Assembly: GCA_009691855.1 (NCBI GenBank)
Contig: SIAI01000026.1
Coordinates: 1 to 59,680, forward strand
Length of the DNA: 59,680 nucleotides
Direction: 5' to 3'
Source: Planctomycetota bacterium
Lineage (GTDB): Bacteria; Planctomycetota; UBA1135; GCA-002686595
The notes under the pieces are model-generated. The model was not told the origin of the DNA, made no database searches, and was given only the letters and a program-made list of their open reading frames with translations. The position numbers were made by a program, and so were the translations under genes. Shown here piece by piece: positions 48,306-59,665 of the stretch. Within the stretch, counting starts at the first letter, position 1, and each line of letters opens with the position of its first letter.

Positions 48306-49043
48306 TCAGGGCTTCTGCAGCACGATGTCGAGCTCGCCGCGGCGCACGCCCAGCTCGCCGTGAGCGAGCGTCACGATCGGATGCCTTCCGTCCTTCGCCC
48401 ATGCGCGCCAACGCTCGGGCTGCATGCGCGGGTCGTCCTCGAAGACGAGCTGGAAGCGGCGCGTCTCGAAGCCAGCGAGCTCGATCTCGAAGTGCACGTG
48501 GCAGGGGATGCGCCACTCGACGCCCTGGCGCTCCGGCGTGCCGGGATAGCCGCCGGGGCGGATGGTCTCGAGTTCGAAGCGGCCGTCGGCGGCGGTCACG
48601 AGCCAGGCGAAGAGGCGCGCGTGGGGTTCGTCCATGACCTGCGTCGGCGTGTAGTGACCGTCCTTGTCCGTCTGGAAGACGTGCAGGCGCGCGCCGGCGA
48701 GCGGTGCGCCGCCCGCGTCGCGCACGGTGCCGCGCAGCACGAGGCGCTCGCCGGGTTCGTTCGCGGGGACGACGCTCGCCTTGCCGAGGGCGGGGTGCCG
48801 CGCGAGCACGGCCATGACGCGCTGCGAGGTCGCGCTGGTCACGTGGCGCGGGTCGCGCAGGATCGAACCGGCGAGCGCGAGCGCGTCGGCGTCGTCGGCC
48901 TGCGCAGACAGGCGCGCGTCGACGGCCGCGAGCGCGGCGGCGCACTCGCCACGCTCGTAGAGCGCGCGCGCCTCGCGCACCCCGTCCTGACAGACGAGGA
49001 GCGCGAGGGCGAGGGGCAGCGCGAGGCGAGCGAGGCTCGACAT
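48306..49043 (-). CDS. exported intradiol-dioxygenase-like protein
   Basis: 245 residues. Hydrophobic N-terminus ending LLVCQ, a short helical TPR-like region (20-70), then a beta-sandwich: VLRGTVRDAGGAPLAGARL, HVFQTDKDGHYTP, FELETIRPGGYPG and IPCHVHFEI. The two Tyr and the HxH are where intradiol ring-cleavage dioxygenases bind ferric iron, so an iron site is plausible. Exported relatives are common in planctomycetes with unknown aromatic or non-aromatic substrates. Its ATG is 2 bases after the DJ-1 family gene's stop, so the two are an operon. Confidence 0.82.
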   Translation of the reverse strand: MSSLARLALPLALALLVCQDGVREARALYERGECAAALAAVDARLSAQADDADALALAGSILRDPRHVTSATSQRVMAVLARHPALGKASVVPANEPGERLVLRGTVRDAGGAPLAGARLHVFQTDKDGHYTPTQVMDEPHARLFAWLVTAADGRFELETIRPGGYPGTPERQGVEWRIPCHVHFEIELAGFETRRFQLVFEDDPRMQPERWRAWAKDGRHPIVTLAHGELGVRRGELDIVLQKP

Positions 49044-49045
49044 GC

Positions 49046-50251
49046 TCACTCCCCCACGTTCAGCGCGACCATGTCCATCTTGCAGGACGGGCACGGGCCG
49101 GCGGCGAGGAAGCGCAGCGCATCGCAGTCGCCCCCGCACGGGCCGCAGGCGAAGCGCAGCGTCTTCATGTCGCCCTTGCCGAGGCGCACGAGGCGCGAGG
49201 CGGAGCTGTTCTCGATCCCCGCGGCGCGCTCCGGCGCGAGGTCCTTGGCGAGCTTCAGCTTCGCCACGGCGGAGTCTGCATGACGGAGCGCGGCGGGCGC
49301 GTCGCCGAGGCGCTCGCAGGCTTCCGACAGACTGTCGAGCGCGTTCGGCGAGTCGGGGAAGGCGGCCACGACGAGCTCGAACAACGCGCGCGCCTCGGGG
49401 CCCTTCTTCGCGCTCAAGAGCGTGTAGGCCTGCGCGTTGAGCTCGGCCTCGCTGGGGCGCTCGGCGAGCGCGCGATATTCGGCCAGCGCCGTCGGGACGC
49501 CCTGCTGCAGCGCGCTCTGGGCGAGCTTCGAATCGTCACCCTCCGTCACGAGCCGCCCCTTCTGCGCGTGCAGTGCGGCGATCTCGGCGGGACGCCACTC
49601 GTACTCCATGTAGCGCGCCGTGTCCTTGGCCGCTTGCGCGCCGAGCAGGCGCTCGACCACGTGCAACGCACCGTCGATCCCGGCCGACACGCCGGCGCAG
49701 GTCATCACGCGCCCGCTGTCCACGAAGCGGCGGTTGGTGAGCACCGTGAGCTTCGGGAAGTTCGCGCTGAGCGCCTGCAGTGAGCCGTGGTGCGTGGTGA
49801 CCTCGAGCCCGTCGAGCAGGCCGGCCTGGGCCGCGAGGAAGGCGCCGTTGCACACCGACAGGACGAGCTCGCTCGAGCCCGCGCAGCGCCGCACCCAGTC
49901 CTGCAGCTCGTGGTCCTCGTACGGCACGTTGCCGCCGGGGATGACCACCAGATCCGGCGCGGGGCAGTCGGCGATCGAGAACTCCGGCGTGATCGTGACG
50001 AAGCGCTGGCTGCGCACCGGCTCCTTCGTCTTGGCCACCGTGAAGACGTGGAATGCGCGCCCCGCGGGGCCGTGCGCGGCCGAGAAGACCTCGCCCGGGC
50101 CGGCGAAGTCGAGCAGCTCGACGCCCTCGTAGATCAGGATCGCGACGTTGCGCGGAGCCGTGCGCGGCTCTGCGGAGACGGGCGCCGAGGTGCCTGCGGT
50201 TTGACAGGTGAGGAGCGGAAGCAGGGCCGCGAGGAGGCTGTGGTGGAGCAT
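49046..50251 (-). CDS. exported DJ-1/PfpI domain - TPR - Cys metal-site fusion
   Basis: 401 residues from the ATG at 50251. Short signal sequence ending LLTCQ. Residues about 35-230 are a DJ-1/PfpI domain with the nucleophile elbow SVCNGAFLAAQAGLLDG. Residues about 245-335 have TPR-like helices (AQAYTLLSAKKGPEARALFELV). The C-terminus (CGPCGGDCDALRFLAAGPCPSCKMDM) looks like a heavy-metal-binding 'C-P-x-C-x-M' module. An extracytoplasmic fusion of these three is unusual. Role inferred only as stress- or metal-related. Confidence 0.82.
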   Translation of the reverse strand: MLHHSLLAALLPLLTCQTAGTSAPVSAEPRTAPRNVAILIYEGVELLDFAGPGEVFSAAHGPAGRAFHVFTVAKTKEPVRSQRFVTITPEFSIADCPAPDLVVIPGGNVPYEDHELQDWVRRCAGSSELVLSVCNGAFLAAQAGLLDGLEVTTHHGSLQALSANFPKLTVLTNRRFVDSGRVMTCAGVSAGIDGALHVVERLLGAQAAKDTARYMEYEWRPAEIAALHAQKGRLVTEGDDSKLAQSALQQGVPTALAEYRALAERPSEAELNAQAYTLLSAKKGPEARALFELVVAAFPDSPNALDSLSEACERLGDAPAALRHADSAVAKLKLAKDLAPERAAGIENSSASRLVRLGKGDMKTLRFACGPCGGDCDALRFLAAGPCPSCKMDMVALNVGE

Positions 50252-50357
50252 GGTCGTCGGGGGAAGAAGGCCGAGGTGGACTCGGCAGAACTCCGGTCGG
50301 GCACCCCCGTTCCGCCCGCCCAAGCCGGGATTCTTGGCGAAAGGATTTGGTTCCGTG

Positions 50358-50381
50358 CGTGCCGCGCTTCAGCGCGGCACG
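50358..50381. terminator. hairpin at the 3' end of the DUF2071 gene
   Basis: CGTGCCGCGC (50358-50367) pairs with GCGCGGCACG (50372-50381): 10 perfect pairs and a four-base loop. The stop codon of the minus-strand DUF2071 gene (50369-50371) lies in the loop. No T run follows, so Rho-dependent termination or mRNA protection are both possible. Confidence 0.4.
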
Positions 50382-51139
50382 GTCCGTGGCGCCCAGATGA
50401 GCACGTCCAGCACGCGTGCGAAGGCAAGATGCGCCGGCGCGGCGTCCAACCCGAGGCGCAGCGGCCCCGCCATCGTGTTGTGCTCGAACACGGCGCGCGC
50501 CGCCTGCAGCGGCCACGGACGGTGGTGGATCTCGCCACACGAGAGACCGCGCGGTCCGTGGGCGAAGAGCGCGTAGCGCTCGGTGAGGAACTCCTCCAGC
50601 GAGCCCGCCTCTGCGCGTTCGACCGGCGCGCACGGCGCGTAGCGCGCGACGAGCTCGGCCGCCGGCGCGCCGCGGTGCGTGCGCCGCGAGCGATAGTGGA
50701 TCTCGCCGCCGCGCTCGACGAGCTCCATCGCGGCGTCGAAGTACGGCAGGTGGAACCATGAGCGCGCCACGCGCACGGCCAGGCGATTCGCGGCCTCCAG
50801 GCTGAAGAACCACACGCCGCGCTTGCCGCGGTGGCGCACGTAGGTACGCACGTTGAGCTCGGGGAAGGCGGCGAGCCCGGGCAGCGCGGGCGTGCCGCGC
50901 AGGCGCACGCCGCTCATGCGGAAGGGCACCACGCCGAGCCAGGCCTGACCCTCGAAGAGCTCCAGCTCGAGCCCGCCGGGCAGCTCGCCGCGCAACACCT
51001 CGGGTGCGACTTGCCAGTGGGCGAACAGGAGGTCGTGCCAGCGCTGGAACATCACCCACGGACCGGCGGGGAGCGGCGTGGGCCGGTGCGCGGTGTCCGC
51101 CAGCAACCCGCGGATCGTCGGCTGCACCTGCGCTTCCAT
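50369..51139 (-). CDS. DUF2071 (YqjF-like) protein
   Basis: 256 residues from the ATG at 51139. WVMFQRWHDLLFAHWQVAPE, then FEGQAWLGVVPFRMSGVRLRG and ELNVRTYVRHRGKRGVWFFSLEA (shortened here), are the conserved parts of DUF2071/YqjF, a beta-rich family related to acetoacetate decarboxylase-like folds. Cytoplasmic. Divergent from the endonuclease III gene across 67 bases. Biochemical role unknown. Confidence 0.88.
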   Translation of the reverse strand: MEAQVQPTIRGLLADTAHRPTPLPAGPWVMFQRWHDLLFAHWQVAPEVLRGELPGGLELELFEGQAWLGVVPFRMSGVRLRGTPALPGLAAFPELNVRTYVRHRGKRGVWFFSLEAANRLAVRVARSWFHLPYFDAAMELVERGGEIHYRSRRTHRGAPAAELVARYAPCAPVERAEAGSLEEFLTERYALFAHGPRGLSCGEIHHRPWPLQAARAVFEHNTMAGPLRLGLDAAPAHLAFARVLDVLIWAPRTVPR

Positions 51140-51206
51140 GCAGGCCAGGGTACACGAGGTACGCGCGCGGTTGCCGCCGGCGGGGCACGCGTGCGATCCT
51201 GCTTCC

Positions 51207-51902
51207 ATGGCCAAGACGCAGAAGAAGGCTGCGAAGCTGGCGCAGGCGAAGCCCGCCCCCGTTCGGGCCGAGCGCGGCGCGCCACACGAGTGGCTCGCGC
51301 TCCTCGCGCGCGCGGTGCCCGCGGCGCGCTGCGAGCTCGACTTCGCCAACGCTTGGGAGCTGCTGGTGGCCACGATTCTCTCCGCGCAGAGCACCGACGC
51401 GCGCGTGAACCTGGTCACGCCGGCGCTGTTCGCACGCTTCGCGACGCCTGCGGCGTTGGGTGCGGCTGCGCAGGCAGAGGTCGAGGAACTGGTGAAGAGC
51501 ACCGGCTTCTTCCGCAACAAGGCGCGCGCGATCCGTGAGGCCAGCGCCGAGGTCGCCGCGCGCTTCGGCGGCGAGGTGCCGTGCGACATGGAGGCGCTGA
51601 TGACCCTGCGCGGCGTGGCGCGCAAGACGGCCAACCTCGTGCTCGGCGCGGCCTGCGGCGTGGCCTCGGGCATCGTGGTCGACACGCACGCCGCGCGGGT
51701 GGCGCAGCGCCTCGGCCTGACGGCCCACGCCGACCCGGAGAAGATCGAGCGCGAGCTGTGCGCGTTCGTCCCGCGCGAGCAGTGGATCGCTACCGGCCTG
51801 CGCCTGGTGCTGCACGGGCGCTACACGTGCACGGCCAAGAAGCCGCAGTGCGCAGGCTGCGCGCTGCGCGAGTGCTGTCCGAGCCGCGACACGAGCGGCT
51901 GA
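51207..51902 (+). CDS. nth: endonuclease III, DNA glycosylase/AP lyase
   Basis: 231 residues from the ATG at 51207. The helix-hairpin-helix LRGVARKTANLVLG carries catalytic Lys140 and VVDTHAARVAQRLGL supplies Asp159. The C-terminal iron-sulphur loop C-x6-C-x2-C-x5-C is formed by Cys208, 215, 218 and 224. Removes oxidised pyrimidines from DNA in base excision repair. The N-terminal 25 residues are Lys/Ala-rich and longer than in E. coli. Confidence 0.95.
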   Translation: MAKTQKKAAKLAQAKPAPVRAERGAPHEWLALLARAVPAARCELDFANAWELLVATILSAQSTDARVNLVTPALFARFATPAALGAAAQAEVEELVKSTGFFRNKARAIREASAEVAARFGGEVPCDMEALMTLRGVARKTANLVLGAACGVASGIVVDTHAARVAQRLGLTAHADPEKIERELCAFVPREQWIATGLRLVLHGRYTCTAKKPQCAGCALRECCPSRDTSG

Positions 51903-51909
51903 CCGCGGG

Positions 51910-53094
51910 TCAAGCGCGAACGCGTTCCGGCGGGATCAATAGCAGGCCCGCGAGCAGCGCGCACAGCGGGAAGGCGATCACCAGCGCCTCCTCCTCCGAC
52001 CAGGGCGAGGCCGGCAGCGCCAGCGCCGCGCACACGAGTACCAGCAGGACGACCAACGCCAGCGCCTCGCGCCGCGGCGACTCGATCTCGCCGCTCGCCC
52101 ACGCGCGCGCGCGCCACGGGAAGGCCAGCGCGCCGAGTCCGAGCGCCAGCGCGACGCTCGGCCAGCCGAGGCCGTAGCTCGACAGGTCGAGCGCGCGCTC
52201 GCGCAGCTGCACGAGGTCGAGCCCGCGTCCGCGGCCGTCGAGGACCGCGCCGCCGGTGAGGAACACCAGCGCCAGCGCGGACAGCGACGCACCCGTGGCC
52301 CAGGCCAGCGCGAAGAGGCGCTGACGCCGGTGCGAGGCGAGCACGAACAGCAGCACGCCGGCGAGGGCCAGCGGATCGGCGCCGTTCAGGAACAGCGCGC
52401 CGAAGCCGAGCGCGGCGAGCGCGCCCGCGCGCCGGTCGTGGCGCCGCAGCCAGGGGATGAGCGCGCTCGCGCCGAGGCCGAGCGCGAGCGCCGTTGGATA
52501 GGCCGCGTCCACGGCCAAGAGCGGCGCGAACGCGCCGAGCCCGAGCAAGAGGTAGCGCCCGAGGCGCGCACGGCGCGCTCCGCCGAGCGCGTTGAACTGC
52601 AGCAGGAATAACGCGAACCACAGGAGCCCGTGGTCTCCGTCCGCTGACAGCGTGAGGCAACCACACCAGGCCACACCGGCCACGGCGAGGAGTGCGTCGA
52701 GGTGACCCCACGGCTCGGACGGCACCCCGTGGCGCGGCACCATCGCCCCCGGCAGCGTGAGCAGGCGCAGCACGAGCGCTACGGCGAGCAGCGCGCTGCC
52801 GCCGACGAGTTCGCCGCCCTGCAGACGCGCGAAGATCGGCAGCCCCACGGCGAAGCTCGTCGCGAGCGTGGCCGGCAGCGCGCGCGCAGCGTGCGCGCCC
52901 ACGTCGCCCGGCGGCAGGTAGGCGAGCAGCACGCGGCCGAAGAGCAACGCGCCCGCCAGAGCGACGAGCGTGTCGACGAACCTCGAGCCCAGGCCGGGGA
53001 AGGCCATCCACACCGACGGCCCCATCCACGCCGTGTGCGCGATCAGCGCGGCGATGAACAGCACGCCGAGCAGGATCCCGGGAAGACGCGGCAC
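51910..53094 (-). CDS. polytopic membrane protein of unknown function
   Basis: 394 residues, GTG start at 53094. About ten hydrophobic helices are visible, with charged loops rich in Arg and no soluble domain. Family not recognised; the pattern is reminiscent of O-antigen polymerase or glycosyltransferase-C type membrane proteins, but no catalytic signature is seen. It converges on nth with 7 bases between the stops. Confidence 0.7.
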   Translation of the reverse strand: MPRLPGILLGVLFIAALIAHTAWMGPSVWMAFPGLGSRFVDTLVALAGALLFGRVLLAYLPPGDVGAHAARALPATLATSFAVGLPIFARLQGGELVGGSALLAVALVLRLLTLPGAMVPRHGVPSEPWGHLDALLAVAGVAWCGCLTLSADGDHGLLWFALFLLQFNALGGARRARLGRYLLLGLGAFAPLLAVDAAYPTALALGLGASALIPWLRRHDRRAGALAALGFGALFLNGADPLALAGVLLFVLASHRRQRLFALAWATGASLSALALVFLTGGAVLDGRGRGLDLVQLRERALDLSSYGLGWPSVALALGLGALAFPWRARAWASGEIESPRREALALVVLLVLVCAALALPASPWSEEEALVIAFPLCALLAGLLLIPPERVRA

Positions 53095-53150
53095 GCCGCG
53101 AGCATGTGCAATCGCGCGCGGCGATGCCAGAATCTCTATCCCTGCTCCCG

Positions 53151-53960
53151 ATGCGCGCCGCCGCCTTCCAGTTCGATGTCCGCCGCGGGGAGGTCACGGC
53201 CAACCTGGCGGCCGTCGCTGCCGGTTTGCGAGAGGCCGCGGCGCGCGGGATCGAGCTCGTCGTGCTGCCCGAGATGTGGCCGACCTCGTTCGTCGCCGAC
53301 GGCGATCCGTCGGTCTGGCAGCGCGAGAGCGACGCGGCCCTGGAGCGCGTGGGCGAGCTCTCGCGCGATCTCGGGCTCGTCGTCGCCGGCAGTTCCTTCG
53401 GCGCGGCGCGCGCCGGCACGCCGCCGCGCAACCGCTTGAGCGTGTTCGCGCGCGGCGAACGCGTGCTCGTCTACGACAAGCTGCACCTCTTCTCGCCCAC
53501 CGCCGAGGGCGAGAGCTTCTCGGCCGGCGACGCACTGCCGACCACGGTCGCGACGTCGCTGGGCAAGCTGGCCGGCATCGTGTGCTACGACCTGCGCTTC
53601 GGTGCGTGCCTGCGCGCGCCGTTCCTGGACGAAGCCGAGGTGCTACTCGTGCCCGCGCAGTGGCCGTCGCCGCGCGCCGCGCACTGGCGCGCGCTCGTGT
53701 GCGGACGCGCGGCCGAGCTGCAGGCCTTCGTGGTGGCCGCCAACCGTACCGGCACCGCTCTCGTCGGGCGGCGCGAACTCGCGCTCGACTTTCCCGGCAA
53801 CTCGCTCATCGCCGCGCCCGACGGAACGATCCTGGCCGAGGGCCATGGCGCGGACGGGTTGGTCGAGGCCGAGCTCGACTTCGCGAGCCTGCGCACGCTG
53901 CGCCGTGCGCTGCCGGTCCGGCGCGACGAGCGGCGCGATCTGTACGGTCCGCGCGCCTGA
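53151..53960 (+). CDS. nitrilase-superfamily carbon-nitrogen hydrolase
   Basis: 269 residues if it starts at the ATG at 53151, the usual position for MRAAAFQFD-type N-termini; GTG 53106 and ATG 53124 are alternatives, and none has a clear ribosome binding site. The Glu-Lys-Cys triad is complete: Glu41 (VVLPEMW), Lys110 (VYDKLHLF) and Cys145 (VCYDLRF). The pattern best fits omega-amidase / YafV-like amidohydrolases, which clear alpha-keto-glutaramate or similar amides. Confidence 0.88.
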   Translation: MRAAAFQFDVRRGEVTANLAAVAAGLREAAARGIELVVLPEMWPTSFVADGDPSVWQRESDAALERVGELSRDLGLVVAGSSFGAARAGTPPRNRLSVFARGERVLVYDKLHLFSPTAEGESFSAGDALPTTVATSLGKLAGIVCYDLRFGACLRAPFLDEAEVLLVPAQWPSPRAAHWRALVCGRAAELQAFVVAANRTGTALVGRRELALDFPGNSLIAAPDGTILAEGHGADGLVEAELDFASLRTLRRALPVRRDERRDLYGPRA

Positions 53961-54032
53961 GCTGGAAGTTTCGTCCCACGCGGAGGACTCGGCGGGAAAA
54001 AATGCGGCGACCTCAATCCAGGCACTGCGCTC

Positions 54033-54044
54033 GCTCGATCGAGC
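54033..54044. promoter_or_regulatory. 12-bp palindrome upstream of the receptor gene
   Basis: GCTCGATCGAGC is perfectly palindromic and ends 12 bases before the TonB-dependent receptor ATG. It could be a regulator-binding site or part of an mRNA hairpin. Nothing else supports a function. Confidence 0.25.
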
Positions 54045-54056
54045 AAGATCAGCCCG

Positions 54057-56066
54057 ATGCCCCGGTCTCGCTCCTGTTCCCCTGCGCTGCTGGCGTTGTT
54101 GCTCTGCGCGCAAGCGGCAGGGCAGGAACAGGCCGGCTCTTCGGGCGGCGTGCTCTCGCACCTCAGTATCGAAGAGCTGATGGCGATCCCGATCCAGACG
54201 GTCTTCGGAGCCTCGAAGGAGGAGCAGAGCACGCTCGAGGCGCCGGCCTCGGTGACGGTGGTCGAGGCGCCCATGATCGACGCCCACGAATACCGCACGC
54301 TCGCGGATCTTCTGCGCGGCGTGCGCGGCGTGTACATCACCAACGATCGCAACTACGAGCGCCTCGGCCTGCGCGGCTTCTCGCCGCCGGGCGACTACAA
54401 CAGTCGCGCGCTGCTGCTGGTGGACGGCCACCGCGTGAACGATGATGTCTACGGCACGGCCTCGATCGGGCTCGATTTTCCGCTCGACATCGATCTGGTG
54501 CAACGCGTCGACCTGATCCGCGGCCCGGGCTCGTCGCTCTACGGCAGCAACGCCTTCCTGGGCGTGATCGACGTGCGCACCCGGCGCGGCGCGGACGTCG
54601 GCGGTTGGGAGCTGGCGGGCGAGGGCGGCAGCCGTGGGACGCTGCGCTCGCGCGCGACCTATGGCCGCGCGCTGGACGACGGCGGGGACCTGTTGCTCTC
54701 GGGCACGGCCTTCTCCAGCTCCGGCGGACGCCTGCAGTACGACGAGTTCGCCGGCACGCCCAGCGGTGGCGTGACCGAGGACACGGACGATGAGCGCGGC
54801 TTCAGCCTCTTCTCGCAGCTCGTTCACGGCCCATGGCGGCTGCAGGGCGCCTACGTCTCGCGCGAGAAGGGCATCCCGACCGGCTCCTACGGGACGGTCT
54901 TCGACAACCCCGACAACCAGACGCTGGACGAGCGCGGCTGGCTCGCGCTATCGGGTGAGCACCACGAGGACGAGCGCTGGGAGTTGCGCGGACGCCTGGC
55001 CTACGACACGTACTACTACCGCGGAACCTACATCTACGACGAGTCGGCGAGCGGCGGCTCGCCCACGGCGAAGAACAACGATCGCGCCTGGGGCAGCTGG
55101 CTGAGCGGCGAGGCCGAGCTCGCGCTGCTTTCCCTGCCGCGCCAGCGCCTGACGCTCGGCGTCGAGCTGCGCGACGAGCTGCGCAAGGACCAGAAGAACT
55201 ACGACGCGACCACGGTGTTTCTGGACGCCGAGCACGACGGCTACGCGCTCGGGCTGTACGCGCAGGACGAGATCCGCCTGGCCGAGGGCTGGCTCCTCAG
55301 CGCCGGCCTGCGCGCCGACCACTACGACACCTTCGGCGGCACCACCAATCCGCGCCTGGCGCTGATCCACACGCCCGACGAGGAGAGCGCCTGGAAGCTG
55401 GTCTACGGCAGCGCCTTCCGGCCGCCCAACGCCTACGAGCTCTACTACGAGGACGGCTTCTCGCAGAAGGCTAACTCGGACCTCCAGCCCGAGACGATCC
55501 GCACGCTGGAGGGCATCCACGAGCGCTACTTCGCCGCACGGCGCTGGCGCCTGGCCGTCTCGGCCTACTACAACAGCATCCAGGATCTGATCGTGCAGGG
55601 TGTGGACCCGGGCGACGGCCTGCTGGTGTACACCAATGCCGCCGACGCCACGGGCATCGGTGTGGAGCTCGAGCTCGAACACCGCTTCGCGAGCGGCGGT
55701 CGCGCGCAGGCGAGCTGGGCCTGGCAGCGCACCGAGGACAGCGCCACGGGTGAGCGCCTGGTGAACTCTCCGGAGCACGTGTTGCAGCTGCAGCTTGCCG
55801 CGCCGCTGATCGAGGAGCGCCTGGAACTCGGCCTAGAGCTGCGCGCGCTGGCCGAACGGCGCACGCTGGGCGGAGAGACGGGCGCCTTCGCGCTGCTGGA
55901 CGCGACGCTGAGCGCGCGCGAGCTCGCGCCGGGCCTGGTGTGTTCACTGCGCGTAGAAAACCTCTTGGATCGCGAGTACGCCGATCCCGTAGGCCTCGAA
56001 CTGGTGCAGGACGCGCTGGCGCAGGACGGGCGCACGCTGCTGCTGCGACTGGAGTGGCGTCCGTGA
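54057..56066 (+). CDS. TonB-dependent outer-membrane receptor
   Basis: 669 residues with a signal peptide ending AAGQ. The plug domain begins LSIEELMAIPIQTVFGASK, with RGFSPPGDYNSRALLLVDG and RVDLIRGPGSSLYGSNAFLGVI as standard plug motifs. The remaining 450 residues are barrel strands ending LLLRLEWRP with a terminal aromatic-rich strand. The next gene (YfiR-like) overlaps its stop by 4 bases, an arrangement known from gammaproteobacterial sensory operons. Ligand unknown. Confidence 0.92.
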   Translation: MPRSRSCSPALLALLLCAQAAGQEQAGSSGGVLSHLSIEELMAIPIQTVFGASKEEQSTLEAPASVTVVEAPMIDAHEYRTLADLLRGVRGVYITNDRNYERLGLRGFSPPGDYNSRALLLVDGHRVNDDVYGTASIGLDFPLDIDLVQRVDLIRGPGSSLYGSNAFLGVIDVRTRRGADVGGWELAGEGGSRGTLRSRATYGRALDDGGDLLLSGTAFSSSGGRLQYDEFAGTPSGGVTEDTDDERGFSLFSQLVHGPWRLQGAYVSREKGIPTGSYGTVFDNPDNQTLDERGWLALSGEHHEDERWELRGRLAYDTYYYRGTYIYDESASGGSPTAKNNDRAWGSWLSGEAELALLSLPRQRLTLGVELRDELRKDQKNYDATTVFLDAEHDGYALGLYAQDEIRLAEGWLLSAGLRADHYDTFGGTTNPRLALIHTPDEESAWKLVYGSAFRPPNAYELYYEDGFSQKANSDLQPETIRTLEGIHERYFAARRWRLAVSAYYNSIQDLIVQGVDPGDGLLVYTNAADATGIGVELELEHRFASGGRAQASWAWQRTEDSATGERLVNSPEHVLQLQLAAPLIEERLELGLELRALAERRTLGGETGAFALLDATLSARELAPGLVCSLRVENLLDREYADPVGLELVQDALAQDGRTLLLRLEWRP

Positions 56067-56635
56067 ACCGCGCTCCTGCCCGCGGCAACTGGAGCGCGCG
56101 CCTGCTGGCGCTCGTGCGTGCGCTCGGGATCGTGGTCATCTCGCTCGGCGCCCTGCGCGCGGACGGCATCGACGAGTACGAACTCAAGGCCGCGTTCCTG
56201 GGCAAGTTCGTGCAGTACGTCACCTGGCCGGCGGAACGCCTGGGCGACAAGGGTGAGCCCCTGGTGGTCGCCGTTCTTGGGGGCGACCCTTTCGGACCCA
56301 GGCTCGACCAGGCCCTCGACGGGCTGCGCCTCGACGGCCGAGCGCTCGAGGTGCGGCGCGCGGAGCAGTTGCGGGACCTCGCCGCCGCGCACATGCTGTT
56401 CGTGCCGCAGCGCGAGGCCGAGGGGCTGCAGGAGATCCTGGAGGTCACGCGTGCGGCCAGCGTGCTGGTGGTCGGCGAGTCGCCCGACTTCGCCGCCAGC
56501 GGCGGGGTCATCGGCTTCTACGTGGAGCGCGAGAAGCTCCGCTTCGAGGTCAACCTGGAGGCTGCCAAGCGCCGTAACCTGCACCTCAGCGCCGACCTGC
56601 TCAAGGTCGCGCGCATCGTCAAGGAGCGGAAGTAG
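56063..56635 (+). CDS. YfiR-like (DUF4154) periplasmic protein
   Basis: 190 residues, GTG start overlapping the receptor's stop (GTGA). After a signal helix (about 12-30) come YELKAAFLGKFVQYVTWPAE, VVAVLGGDPFGPRLD and VGESPDFAASGGVIGFYVE, the three conserved blocks of the YfiR family. YfiR binds periplasmically to an inner-membrane signalling partner in Pseudomonas. Here the partner is most likely the hybrid kinase encoded 1 base downstream. Confidence 0.9.
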   Translation: MNRAPARGNWSARLLALVRALGIVVISLGALRADGIDEYELKAAFLGKFVQYVTWPAERLGDKGEPLVVAVLGGDPFGPRLDQALDGLRLDGRALEVRRAEQLRDLAAAHMLFVPQREAEGLQEILEVTRAASVLVVGESPDFAASGGVIGFYVEREKLRFEVNLEAAKRRNLHLSADLLKVARIVKERK

Positions 56636-56636
56636 C

Positions 56637-59363
<2,727 letters not shown>

Positions 59364-59368
59364 TCTGG

Positions 59369-59536
59369 CTAGTGTCCCTTCCCCGAAGTAGCGCCAACAA
59401 TCCGCCGCACTGAATCGCCGCTGGCGGCGTTGCGCCTCCTCCCTAGTATTGCAGCGAATACGCGTCGTCGGCGCGCCTGGCCAGCGACGATCCATCACGG
59501 CGCCTTGTTGGCGCTACTGCGGGGAAGGAACACTAG
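59369..59536. mobile_element. 168-bp MITE-like element with 32-bp terminal inverted repeats
   Basis: 59369-59400 and 59505-59536 are inverted repeats identical at 30 of 32 positions, each beginning or ending in CTAG, which may be the duplicated target site. Partial pairing continues inward, so the whole element can fold into one long hairpin. It has no open reading frame and no transposase. This fits a miniature inverted-repeat element mobilised in trans. It lies just downstream of the hybrid kinase gene, 5 bases after the stop, and could also act as its terminator. Confidence 0.6.
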
Positions 59537-59600
59537 TCCCAGAACAAGCGCTTGGCTCCCCAGAGCGCTGCGCTTCGCCCGGACTCACCGCATCCGCGGC

Positions 59601-59665
59601 CTTTCTCGAACCTTCGAAATGCTCGCGTGGAGGAACCACGCTCCGCTTTCGAAGGCCCGAGAAAG
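59601..59665. repeat. 65-base imperfect inverted repeat near the right edge
   Basis: The arms 59601-59619 (ctttctcgaaccttcgaaa) and 59647-59665 are complementary at 17 of 19 positions. A nested GCGTGG / CCACGC stem with a five-base loop lies inside (59625-59641). No gene overlaps it. Could be part of a second repeat element cut by the window end, or a strong terminator without T run. The flanks 59537-59600 and 59666-59680 hold nothing recognisable. Confidence 0.5.
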
